From: Lachnoclostridium sp. UBA1308
Lineage (GTDB): Bacteria; Bacillota; Clostridia; Lachnospirales; Lachnospiraceae
DNA: 41,976 bases
NCBI GenBank assembly: GCA_002307215.1
Contig: DBTU01000033.1
Location: 59,016 to 100,991 of the forward strand
Direction: 5' to 3'
Shown: piece by piece, positions 1-7,439 of the stretch
Position numbering within the stretch: position 1 is the stretch's first letter
Layout: each line of letters starts with the position of its first letter
Translations under genes and position numbers: made by a program
The notes under the pieces: generated by a model
Seen by the model: only the letters and a program-made list of their open reading frames with translations
The model's database searches: none
What the model was told of the DNA's origin: nothing

Positions 1-171
1 AGCGAAAGCGGCTCCTATATGGAAACATTTCTTTCCCAGTCTTGTTACTATCCTTACTATGTTGAACGGTTACTATATCTCGTATTTTTTTGCAAGACTA
101 TATTCCAAACAGCGAGTGCTTGTAGTATACTATGTATACATGTTTCATCTAGTAACAGTTACAGGAGGTTA
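1..171. other. Upstream non-coding stretch
   Basis: No gene is supported here. The stretch is AT-rich. It holds a TATACT hexamer at 126-131 without a convincing -35, and a strong ribosome-binding sequence (AGGAGG, 163-168) that lies about 90 bases before the flavoprotein ATG and only a few bases before a GTG at 174. Whatever lies upstream is outside the window. Confidence 0.4.
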
Positions 172-233
172 GTGTGAAAATAAAAAGCTATTTTCACACG
201 CAACTTTGTGCCTGCGGCCCAAAGTTTGCAGGC
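172..233 (+). ncRNA. Candidate two-stem structured leader element, copy A
   Basis: The first stem pairs GTGTGAAAATA (172-182) with TATTTTCACAC (189-199), 11 perfect base pairs, around a loop ending in AAAAGC. The second pairs AACTTTG (202-208) with CAAAGTT (220-226) around a loop containing GCCTGC, which could alternatively pair with GCAGGC (228-233). The motifs AAAAAGC and TTTGTGCCTGCG recur in the same order at 38956-39040, where the flanking stems have different sequence but still pair. This could be a structured RNA or an imperfect-palindrome intergenic repeat. Functional assignment is not possible from two copies. Confidence 0.45.
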
Positions 234-278
234 TATGAAGAAAGGCATGGTTATTTTTATGAAGATTATTGCTATTAA
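174..278 (+). CDS. Possible 34-residue leader ORF overlapping the flavoprotein gene
   Basis: A GTG at 174 follows AGGAGG (163-168) with normal spacing and opens a 34-codon frame (starting MKIKSYFHTQ, Cys/Tyr-rich, with a CAC motif) that ends with TAA at 276-278. It overlaps the start of the flavoprotein gene at 259 by 20 bases. It is carried mostly by the folded element, so the reading frame may be accidental. The argument for it is that this is the best ribosome-binding site in the region, whereas the flavoprotein ATG itself has a poor one. The protein-level sequence is not preserved in the second copy of the element. Confidence 0.2.
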   Translation: MKIKSYFHTQLCACGPKFAGYEERHGYFYEDYCY

Positions 279-876
279 CGGAAGTCCGAAACCACAAGGT
301 AATACTTACCTATCACTTAAGACAGTTTGCGATGAGCTTAATAAGCAGAACATCGATACTGAAATCATACATATCGGTAATATGGAGATCAAGGGCTGTA
401 TTTCTTGTCATCAATGCAAAGATGGGTACTGTCGCTTTTCTGATGAAGCGCTGCGTAATATTTCCGAAAAGGTTTACGAAGCGGACGGTCTGCTACTTGG
501 TAGCCCGGTATATTATGCAGGTATTGCAGGCACAATGAAATCATTTCTGGACCGATTGTTCTATCCCAGCAAGGGTCTTATGAGGTTGAAGGTAGGCGCC
601 TCTCTAGCTGTGTTAAGAAGATCGGGCGGAGTGACCACCTTTGACCAACTGAATAACTACTTCTTAATATCGGAAATGATGATTGCTCCCTCTTATTACT
701 GGAACGTAATTCATGGAGGTGTGCCGGGTGAGGTTACCCAGGATGCTGAGGGCATCTGCATATTAAATAATCTTGCGAGTAATATGGCCTGGATGCTAAA
801 GCTAAAGGAGTTTGGAAAAGAAGAACTTCCTGTACCCACTCCTTATGAACGCACCTTTACCAATTTTATCAGATAA
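259..876 (+). CDS. Flavodoxin-fold NADPH-dependent FMN reductase / iron-sulfur flavoprotein
   Basis: About 205 residues. The N-terminal INGSPKPQGNT phosphate-binding loop and the GSPVYYAG segment mark the flavodoxin-like, FMN-binding NADPH-dependent reductase family, a cytoplasmic electron carrier or reductase. Cysteines 47, 50, 53 and 58 (CISCHQCKDGYC) form a compact CX2CX2CX4C cluster. The same place in methanogen iron-sulfur flavoprotein (Isf) carries a 4Fe-4S ligand set, so an Fe-S centre is likely but inferred. ATG 259 is chosen because MKIIAINGSP matches the family start. In-frame GTG 208 and ATGs 235 and 247 lie upstream and would add a non-family extension. The nearest purine run (AAGAAAGG, 238-245) is rather far from 259. 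Substrate is unknown. Confidence 0.8.
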   Translation: MKIIAINGSPKPQGNTYLSLKTVCDELNKQNIDTEIIHIGNMEIKGCISCHQCKDGYCRFSDEALRNISEKVYEADGLLLGSPVYYAGIAGTMKSFLDRLFYPSKGLMRLKVGASLAVLRRSGGVTTFDQLNNYFLISEMMIAPSYYWNVIHGGVPGEVTQDAEGICILNNLASNMAWMLKLKEFGKEELPVPTPYERTFTNFIR

Positions 877-904
877 ATATTTTATCATATGTTTGTTTTT
901 CTTA

Positions 905-933
905 TTTACAAGGATTTCATGCTATAGTACAAT
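905..933 (+). promoter_or_regulatory. Sigma-70-type promoter for the carboxypeptidase gene
   Basis: TTTACA (905-910), a 17-base spacer, and TACAAT (928-933), about 48 bases before the ATG at 982. Good match in sequence and spacing; not tested. Confidence 0.6.
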
Positions 934-981
934 AGTTAAGATTGAAATCAAGGTACATTTTGCGGCTTTTAGGAGGTTCTT

Positions 982-2424
982 ATGAAACGAAAATGGATTG
1001 CTGTTCTCAGCATATTTCTTATATTATTCATACCTTTTTTATCGTCTGCCCGAGCTATGGCAACAAGCACGGAGGATTCAGACAGTAATACTTGGCCCGA
1101 CGGACCAAGTGTATTCTCTGATTCGGCCATTGTTATGGACGCCTCTACCGGGCTCATATTATATGAAAAGAATATTGACGACGAACATTATCCCGCTAGT
1201 ATTACAAAGATAATGACCGTTATGCTGGCGCTTGAGAATTCATCGCTCGGCGATGTGGTTACCTTTTCACATGAAGCTGTCTATGATGTAGAGGCCGATA
1301 GCAGCCGTCTATGGGTGACAGAGGGTGAGCAGATGACCATGCAGCAGTGTCTCTATGCCATTCTGCTGTATTCGGCAAATGACGTTGCTTATGGTGTTGC
1401 TGAGCATATTGCAGGGAGTATTGATAAATTTGCTGATATGATGAATGAGAAGGCTAAAAGCTTGGGCTGTACAAATACACATTTTACAAACCCTCATGGT
1501 CTACAGGATGATAATCATTATACCTCCGCGCATGATATGGCATTGTTAACCAGAGAAGCGATTAAAAATGAAACCTTTCTTAAGATATTTGGGACCCGTA
1601 CCTATCAGATACCTCCGACAAATATGCAATCTGAAATACGATATTTGGCAAACCATCATAAGCTGGTTATGAACCAGACCTATTCCTATGACGGTGTAAT
1701 CGGCGGTAAAACCGGATATACCACCACGTCCCTATATACCTTGGTAACTGTGGCAAAACGGGGAGATTTAGAATTGATTTGCGTTCTTATGCACGATGAT
1801 TCTATTCCGCATGAATATACAGATACGGAGAAACTGTTTGATTATGGCTTTGATAATTTCTCAATCTATCCAATTGCCGACATTGAGGACACCGCCGCAC
1901 TTAGTGAATCACCACTCTTTACCAGATACAACGCCCTACTTAGTGATACTGCTTCGCCTATTACGATTGATGACAACGGATATCTTGTCTTACCCAATAC
2001 TGCTTCTTCCGTGGATGCAAAAAAGGAAGTTTCTTTCTTCACCTCGGATTCAGAGATTTCAGATGCTGATACTTCCCCTGATGCCTCTTCTAACGATAAA
2101 ATAATTGGGAAAATTTCTTATACGTATCAAGATAAGTATGTGGGGGGTGCGAACATTATTTATCATAATGAAGATACCCCGACATTAATGCCTGCTTATT
2201 CCGGAACAAATAGTCCTACGCAAGCCCCCGGCATAACTCCTTCCCATAAATCCGGGGGGAGCCTTCGTCTGTTCCTTATAGGGGGGATTGTAGGACTAGT
2301 GGTACTGATAGTCGGTATTTATTATCTGATTGTAGAACGCCCGCGTTTAAGACGCAGACATGCCTTCTATACAAAGCGTGCTCTTCGCAAAAAAAACAGG
2401 GATAATGATTTCTATGATTTGTAG
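982..2424 (+). CDS. Serine-type D-Ala-D-Ala carboxypeptidase (DacF/DacB-like, peptidase S11)
   Basis: 480 residues. It trims the terminal D-alanine of peptidoglycan stem peptides outside the cytoplasmic membrane. A signal peptide occupies residues 1-26 (MKRK followed by a hydrophobic run ending SSARAMA). The penicillin-binding triad is complete: SITK at 73-76 with the acylated serine, SAN at 131-133, and KTG at 243-245. A Ser/Thr/Asp-rich linker follows, then a C-terminal membrane helix near 433-455 and a basic cytoplasmic tail (RPRLRRRHAFYTKRALRKK). S11 enzymes often end in an amphipathic anchor, so a true transmembrane end is a variant. AGGAGG sits just before ATG 982. The stop lies 2 bases from the stop of the convergent gene on the other strand. 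Close relatives include DacF, but the exact paralogue is uncertain. Confidence 0.9.
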   Translation: MKRKWIAVLSIFLILFIPFLSSARAMATSTEDSDSNTWPDGPSVFSDSAIVMDASTGLILYEKNIDDEHYPASITKIMTVMLALENSSLGDVVTFSHEAVYDVEADSSRLWVTEGEQMTMQQCLYAILLYSANDVAYGVAEHIAGSIDKFADMMNEKAKSLGCTNTHFTNPHGLQDDNHYTSAHDMALLTREAIKNETFLKIFGTRTYQIPPTNMQSEIRYLANHHKLVMNQTYSYDGVIGGKTGYTTTSLYTLVTVAKRGDLELICVLMHDDSIPHEYTDTEKLFDYGFDNFSIYPIADIEDTAALSESPLFTRYNALLSDTASPITIDDNGYLVLPNTASSVDAKKEVSFFTSDSEISDADTSPDASSNDKIIGKISYTYQDKYVGGANIIYHNEDTPTLMPAYSGTNSPTQAPGITPSHKSGGSLRLFLIGGIVGLVVLIVGIYYLIVERPRLRRRHAFYTKRALRKKNRDNDFYDL

Positions 2425-2426
2425 AC

Positions 2427-3557
2427 TTAATTTCCCGCAGATGCAAATAGTGCTGCGATTTCATCCGCAGTCAGGGCTTTATTAGGATCAGCATATAGAG
2501 GTTTTACTGTCTTATTAACAGCTGTCGGTTCGGAAAAGAAAGCACTGAATCCGGACTCTTCTTTATTTTCTTGGAGTTCGGGGTCGATAGTTGCCATATC
2601 CTCCGGTGATAAATTCTCCTGTAGACCTTCTTCTAATAGGTCCTCTCGATAAATCTCATCCTGGTTTCTGTCCTGAATTTCGTCCTGCAATATTTCCGAT
2701 TCTACTGGATTCTCATATAACATTTCATCCGGTAGGATATTATCCGGCGAATAATCCTCGGAAATGTAATCCTCCTTGGTTACAACCTCATCCGAACCAT
2801 CCTTGTGAAAATCGAATTCATCAACATCATAGTCATCACTCTTAAAATTATTTGAATTGTAATCCTGTGTCTGATACTCATTTTCATCAAAGTCTATTTT
2901 CTCAGAATAGGAAGCCGCCTCCTCATCGTGTTCTTGATTGGATACCGTTTCTGCCTCTTCTATTCGCACCATACATTGGTGCAGAAAATTATTATTAACT
3001 TCCATTAACTCTAACATTTTTACTATTTGTGCGTGCAGCTCCGCATTTTGGTCTTGACCACGGATTGCCTCGACTATTAAATTCGTATTATCCTTATTAT
3101 AATGAAGTTGCATGTTAAGTGCATTTTTTTGACCTTCCATGGATTTTTTCTGGAGATCAATTAAGGTTTTACGTTCGTTCAGGCTATTATTCTCCTGCGC
3201 CTCCAAAAGGGACAAGATTTTATCAATCTGTTCCGCCATTATTACCGTGTTTTTCTTAGTAGCCGTGTAGGTAGCCTTCTGCAGATTAATTATCTCTGTA
3301 TATCTTTCATTCCATCGTTGTGTTTCTTCTTGCAATAAATGATCCATATAAAACATTACTTTTTTCATATTAGATATCACTTGGCTTCGAATTGAATCCA
3401 TCAAAAGATAACCGGTAATAAGAACTACAATTCCTATTCCGACTATACTTAATAAAGTTAATAACTTTCCATCAAATACCTGAAAGCAATATCCCTCCGC
3501 CAGTAAAGAAGCCAAAAAACATGTCCCGAAAAATAAAATATTCATCCTCTTCTTCAT
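2427..3557 (-). CDS. Membrane-anchored coiled-coil protein with acidic tail, unknown function
   Basis: 376 residues; I do not recognise a family. Two hydrophobic helices at about 5-25 and 32-53 anchor the N terminus. Residues about 55-200 are charged and heptad-like (ERYTEIINLQKATYTATKK, EAQENNSLNERKTLIDLQ), a probable coiled coil. Residues 200-345 are low-complexity and strongly acidic, rich in Asp, Glu, Tyr and Asn. The extreme C terminus (362-376, LTADEIAALFASAGN) is a clean amphipathic motif resembling the N-terminal CheY-binding peptide of FliM (LSQDEIDALL type). The gene lies downstream of phoR after 134 bases, so it may have its own promoter. An AGGGG ribosome-binding site precedes the ATG. 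A scaffold or docking role is a guess from architecture. Confidence 0.7.
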   Translation of the reverse strand: MKKRMNILFFGTCFLASLLAEGYCFQVFDGKLLTLLSIVGIGIVVLITGYLLMDSIRSQVISNMKKVMFYMDHLLQEETQRWNERYTEIINLQKATYTATKKNTVIMAEQIDKILSLLEAQENNSLNERKTLIDLQKKSMEGQKNALNMQLHYNKDNTNLIVEAIRGQDQNAELHAQIVKMLELMEVNNNFLHQCMVRIEEAETVSNQEHDEEAASYSEKIDFDENEYQTQDYNSNNFKSDDYDVDEFDFHKDGSDEVVTKEDYISEDYSPDNILPDEMLYENPVESEILQDEIQDRNQDEIYREDLLEEGLQENLSPEDMATIDPELQENKEESGFSAFFSEPTAVNKTVKPLYADPNKALTADEIAALFASAGN

Positions 3558-3586
3558 TGTACATTAACCCCTATCTTCACCCTACC

Positions 3587-3641
3587 CGTGAATTCTGTAA
3601 TAGCCTATGAATGACAATTCTGCGTCTTATTCATAGTCACG
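3587..3641 (-). terminator. Nested inverted repeat downstream of phoR
   Basis: CTATGAAT (3605-3612) pairs with ATTCATAG (3629-3636), and CGTGA (3587-3591) with TCACG (3637-3641), leaving an unpaired stretch on one side. It follows the phoR stop on the minus strand by about 50 bases. No T-run follows, so it may stabilise or process the transcript rather than terminate it. Confidence 0.3.
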
Positions 3642-3691
3642 AATTGTAAATGTATTATGTTATAATATATCGGATCTTTATAACAAAAGGT

Positions 3692-5107
3692 TTAACTTAT
3701 TTTCTCAGGGTCTGTTTGCTTCATAGGGAGTCGTACTGTAAACTTTGATCCTTCCATCACTTTGCTTTCTAATTCAATACTTCCGTTATAAAATCCAACA
3801 ATATGCTTCACAATGGACAAGCCCAGACCGGTACCTCCAACCTTCTTACTGCGGCCCTTATCCACCCGGTAGAAGCGTTCAAATACCCGCTGCTTTGAAT
3901 CCTCGGGTATCCCTACGCCGGTGTCTTCAACGACAACGACTATCTCTTTTCCCTCGGAGGTAACTGTAACATTGACCTTTCCATCGGGCTTATTATATTT
4001 AATGGCATTGGTTATAAGATTACTGAACAAGGCACGGAGTTGTCCGATATTTGCTGTCATGCTAAGTGGTCGACAGTTCATACTAAGCGTTACCTGATAT
4101 TCTTTGGCTAATGGTTGAAGGGAATTGCATACCTCCTTAACAAGTGGACAAATTCGGACTTCTGACAGCAGCACTTGTGCTTCCTTTGTCTCAAGTCGCG
4201 AAATCATGAGGATATCGTTAATCAAATTGGTCATGTTGTCCGTTTCCTTCTTTATTCTCGATAGAAAATCCTTTTTCATCCTCTCATCTGTCGCCATGTC
4301 ATTTTCAAGTAGTTCAACATAACCCCGTACGGAAGTAAGAGGCGTCTTTAACTCATGGGAGGCATTGGAGAAGAATTCCTGCCGGATCATTCTCTCAAAA
4401 TCTATTCTTCGCATCGATTCCTTTACAGCAATTGACATCTGCATAGTTGTCTCTGCTATTACATTCATTTCTTCATATTGATAATCTCTGAAGTGAAAGT
4501 CCGGATTTTCCTCCTTTAGCTTTAACATCTCCTCCGCTATTTCCTTTAACGGTTTTGTAACGGATCTGGCAAAGCGGTTGGCTAGGATCATGGAGATTGC
4601 CAAGGTTACTACAATGCTAATTAAAATGGCAGGAATTAACGACCAGGCATACTCACCCACTCCTGAGAAGGGTACTGCCATACGTATGATATATTGTTTG
4701 TTTGTAGATAGGGATGCCACATACAGCATAGATTCCTTCAAGGTTTCTGATCTTCTTATGGCATATCCGATACCCACATTCATGGCTTCCTTAACTTCTT
4801 CCCTATTTTTGTGGTTTTGCATGGTGGAACTATCCGCCACATCACTATCGGCGATTACTTTGCCGCTTAAGTCTATAATTGTAAAACGTGTAGCCTCATT
4901 ACCCTCAATTTTTTTTAATGAATCAACTTGTGCCTTCATGTCCCCGTTATAGTTCAGACCGTGGTCCGCAATCCTAACTGAATATAGCATATCACTTTCT
5001 GTTTTATCAAAAAGAATATTACTTATTACTACACTAAAAATACTGCCGCTTAATATAAGCGCCAGTGATAGAATTAATATAAATCTCTGAAAAATAGCCT
5101 TCTTCAT
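3692..5107 (-). CDS. phoR: Phosphate-responsive sensor histidine kinase PhoR
   Basis: 471 residues. It senses phosphate status, probably through the Pst transporter and PhoU, and phosphorylates the neighbouring response regulator. Layout from ATG 5107: transmembrane helix 6-29, an extracytoplasmic PAS-like sensor of about 125 residues, a second helix near 154-178, a HAMP region, then HisKA with SHELKTPL and phospho-acceptor His near 251. The ATPase boxes N (NLITNAIKYNK), G1 (EDTGVGIP), F (FERFYRVDKGRS) and G2 (GGTGLGLSIV) are intact. An upstream in-frame GTG at 5119 has no ribosome-binding site, while ATG 5107 has GGGAGAG just ahead, so 5107 is preferred. It is the last gene of the pst-pho operon, 69 bases after phoB. 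Confidence 0.9.
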   Translation of the reverse strand: MKKAIFQRFILILSLALILSGSIFSVVISNILFDKTESDMLYSVRIADHGLNYNGDMKAQVDSLKKIEGNEATRFTIIDLSGKVIADSDVADSSTMQNHKNREEVKEAMNVGIGYAIRRSETLKESMLYVASLSTNKQYIIRMAVPFSGVGEYAWSLIPAILISIVVTLAISMILANRFARSVTKPLKEIAEEMLKLKEENPDFHFRDYQYEEMNVIAETTMQMSIAVKESMRRIDFERMIRQEFFSNASHELKTPLTSVRGYVELLENDMATDERMKKDFLSRIKKETDNMTNLINDILMISRLETKEAQVLLSEVRICPLVKEVCNSLQPLAKEYQVTLSMNCRPLSMTANIGQLRALFSNLITNAIKYNKPDGKVNVTVTSEGKEIVVVVEDTGVGIPEDSKQRVFERFYRVDKGRSKKVGGTGLGLSIVKHIVGFYNGSIELESKVMEGSKFTVRLPMKQTDPEKIS

Positions 5108-5176
5108 GAACTCTCCCACGCCAGTTAAAATTTGTCTTAATGAATTCCGTAGCTTTTATCCGAATTGTTACTCCCT

Positions 5177-5857
5177 TCAGCTTTTTACAAAACGGTATCC
5201 GACACTGCGTACTGTTCGTATTGTATCTGTTCCTACCTTGCCCAATTTCTGCCGTAAAGTCCGGATATGACTGTCCAGAGTTCTCGTCTCTCCGTCATAA
5301 TCATAGCCCCATATCTGATTCAACAGTTCATCTCGGTTCACAACACGTGAATCATGTTCGATTAAATATAAAAGTAGTTCATACTCTTTATAGGTGAGCT
5401 CTACCAACTCACTCTCATTTCTTACTTCTCTGGTCTGTGTATTAATCGTAACGGTCTTAAAAGTAATTACTTCTGCACTTTCTTCTTTGGTCGATCTTCG
5501 AAGAAGTGACCTAATTCTTGCGGCCAGCTCAAGTACACCGAAGGGCTTTGTAATATAATCATCGGCTCCTACATCAAGTCCTATAACCTTATCAAGTTCC
5601 TTATCCTTGGCAGTCAGGCATATTACAGGTGTTAGTTTCAGCTGTGCATCCTGCCTTAATAAACGAATTGCCGCAAGGCCATCCATGCCGGGAAGCATAA
5701 GGTCAAAAATAGCCAAATCCGGCTTATCCTCCTTCATGTCCAGAAGTGCCGGCTCAGCAGCCTCATATGCCTTGATGCAATATCCAAAGCCCTCTAATGC
5801 GACCTTAAGTAATTCGCGGATACTCTCATCATCTTCGATAACATAAACTTTATCCAA
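5177..5857 (-). CDS. phoB: PhoB/PhoP-type response regulator (OmpR family)
   Basis: 226 residues. Receiver domain 1-120 with acidic pocket Asp9/Asp10, phospho-acceptor Asp52 (FDLMLPGMDG), Thr82 and Lys104 (TKPF). The winged-helix DNA-binding domain spans about 130-226 (LTYKEYELLLYLIEH, TRTLDSHIRTLRQKLG, IRTVRSVGYRF). Phosphorylated PhoR would activate it to bind Pho boxes, such as the candidate upstream of pstS. It starts 20 bases after phoU and precedes phoR. Called PhoB/PhoP from operon position; by sequence alone only the OmpR family is certain. Confidence 0.9.
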   Translation of the reverse strand: MDKVYVIEDDESIRELLKVALEGFGYCIKAYEAAEPALLDMKEDKPDLAIFDLMLPGMDGLAAIRLLRQDAQLKLTPVICLTAKDKELDKVIGLDVGADDYITKPFGVLELAARIRSLLRRSTKEESAEVITFKTVTINTQTREVRNESELVELTYKEYELLLYLIEHDSRVVNRDELLNQIWGYDYDGETRTLDSHIRTLRQKLGKVGTDTIRTVRSVGYRFVKS

Positions 5858-5877
5858 AGGGATTACCCCCTTCCATT

Positions 5878-6540
5878 TTATAGTATTCTTATGTTATTAA
5901 CAGATCCTGTTTCATTAAACTCTGTCCATTCACAAATATTAACTGCGTGGTCTCCAATCCGCTCTAAATACTTTGCAATCATCAAAATATCTACGCATTG
6001 GTCAACATGTTCATTAGTTGCGCGTAACAAGGATGCAACTTCTCCCTTTACCTTATCAAAGAGATCATCAACAATATCATCTCTCAACTCAATTAATCTG
6101 GCTTCCTCCATATTAAGTGTGGTAAATGCCATTACCGCATCATGTACCATTTCTTTCGCTGCCTTTCCCATTTCAGGAATATACTTTACAAGATTAAAGA
6201 TAGGTTCTCTCTTCTCTCGTATAATCAGCTCAGCAATATCGGCGGCATGATCCCCGATACGCTCCATATCTGTTACCACCTTAAGTGCCGCAGTAACAAT
6301 ACGTAGATCCCTTGCCACCGGCTGTTGCTTTAATATCAAAGAAAGACATCTTGACTCTATTGTTTTCTCTATATCGTTAATCGTTCGATCGCCCTGAATG
6401 ATTTCATTGGCTATCTCTTCATTCTGAGTCTCAAATGCCAGTAAGGTCTTATCAATTGCATCCTCTATCAGACTTCCCATTTCATTTAAATTACCTCTTA
6501 ATAACTGAAGTTCATGTTCAAAGCTTAATCTAGCGGTCAT
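5878..6540 (-). CDS. phoU: Phosphate transport regulator PhoU
   Basis: 220 residues, the usual PhoU length. It consists of two similar three-helix repeats, visible as the paired segments TDMERIGDHAADIAE (first half) and AKYLERIGDHAVNICEW (second half), each carrying the E-x-I-G-D-H-A metal-binding signature. It is a cytoplasmic negative regulator connecting the PstSCAB transporter with PhoR. The start MTARLSFEHELQ is typical, and a GGAGG-like sequence lies upstream. It sits 58 bases after pstB and 20 before phoB. Confidence 0.95.
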   Translation of the reverse strand: MTARLSFEHELQLLRGNLNEMGSLIEDAIDKTLLAFETQNEEIANEIIQGDRTINDIEKTIESRCLSLILKQQPVARDLRIVTAALKVVTDMERIGDHAADIAELIIREKREPIFNLVKYIPEMGKAAKEMVHDAVMAFTTLNMEEARLIELRDDIVDDLFDKVKGEVASLLRATNEHVDQCVDILMIAKYLERIGDHAVNICEWTEFNETGSVNNIRIL

Positions 6541-6598
6541 CGAATACCTCCTATTAATTCTAATTATAGTTTATGCACCAGTTTCTGTCAAATAACGA

Positions 6599-7357
6599 TC
6601 AACCAAATCTGCCCGTTATATAATCTTCTGTTCGTTTATCCTCCGGCCTTGTAAATAGTGTATCTGTGAGCGCAAACTCGACCACTTCACCGATTAGGAA
6701 GAACGCCGTATAATCCGAAATACGGGCTGCCTGTTGCATATTATGGGTTACAATTGCTACCGTATATTTTTCCTTTAGTTCTGACATCAAATCTTCTATT
6801 TTTAATGTGGAAATCGGATCCAAAGCGGAAGTTGGTTCATCCATTAAGAGAACCTCCGGCTCAACTGCCAGTGCTCTTGCAATACAAAGCCTTTGTTGCT
6901 GTCCTCCCGAAAGACTTAATGCCGACTTTTTAAGGCGGTCCTTTACTTCCTCGAACAATGCAGCCCCTTTTAAACTTTCTTCTACAATCTTATCCAGCAT
7001 TACTTTCGATTTAATTCCATGAATTCGTGGTCCATATGCAACATTGTCATAGATTGACATCGGAAATGGATTCGGTTGCTGAAATACCATTCCAATCTTT
7101 TTACGAAGCAGGGTAGTATCAACCTTGGGATCATAGATATTCTCACCGTCAAGTGTTATCATTCCCTCAATGAGTACCCCCGGAATAAGATCATTCATAC
7201 GGTTTATTGTTTTTAAGAATGTGGATTTACCGCAACCGGAGGGTCCGATAAATGCAGTGATAGCCTTTTCTTTTATATTCATATCCACATCCTTAAGTGC
7301 ATGATTTGTTCCATAATGCAGGTTAAGCCCTTTTGTTATGATTTTATCTTTATTCAT
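6599..7357 (-). CDS. pstB: Phosphate ABC transporter ATP-binding protein PstB
   Basis: 252 residues. ATPase of the high-affinity phosphate importer, on the cytoplasmic face of PstC-PstA. Walker A GPSGCGKST at about 38-46, Q-loop VFQQPNPFPMSIYDN, signature LSGGQQQR, Walker B LLMDEPTSALDP and switch His (IVTHNM) are all present. An in-frame ATG ten codons upstream exists (MCLSHIDGGY), but ATG 7357 has GGAGGA directly ahead and matches the family N terminus. The 82-base gap after pstA contains a small hairpin (7371-7387, ATGTGC/GCACAT) just upstream of the ribosome-binding site, which could modulate PstB translation. Confidence 0.96.
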   Translation of the reverse strand: MNKDKIITKGLNLHYGTNHALKDVDMNIKEKAITAFIGPSGCGKSTFLKTINRMNDLIPGVLIEGMITLDGENIYDPKVDTTLLRKKIGMVFQQPNPFPMSIYDNVAYGPRIHGIKSKVMLDKIVEESLKGAALFEEVKDRLKKSALSLSGGQQQRLCIARALAVEPEVLLMDEPTSALDPISTLKIEDLMSELKEKYTVAIVTHNMQQAARISDYTAFFLIGEVVEFALTDTLFTRPEDKRTEDYITGRFG

Positions 7358-7370
7358 ATATCCTCCATCT

Positions 7371-7387
7371 ATGTGCGATAAGCACAT
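7371..7387 (-). promoter_or_regulatory. Small hairpin ahead of the pstB ribosome-binding site
   Basis: ATGTGC (7371-7376) and GCACAT (7382-7387) form a 6-bp stem with a 5-base loop, ending 5 bases from the GGAGGA of pstB on the minus strand. It may be a processing or stability stem inside the operon mRNA. No T-run. Confidence 0.3.
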
Positions 7388-7439
7388 TTATTTATGTCAA
7401 ATGCATGTGCTTGATACTAAGGCATGTTCCTACTAAAGA

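Noticed and set aside
202..233. H-type pseudoknot (AACTTTG/CAAAGTT with GCCTGC/GCAGGC)
   Set aside because: The loop that must cross the 7-bp first stem is a single base, too short; the two pairings are more likely alternatives.
4578..4952. 124-codon frame antisense to phoR
   Set aside because: Lies wholly inside a well-supported kinase gene, with no ribosome-binding site or family features.
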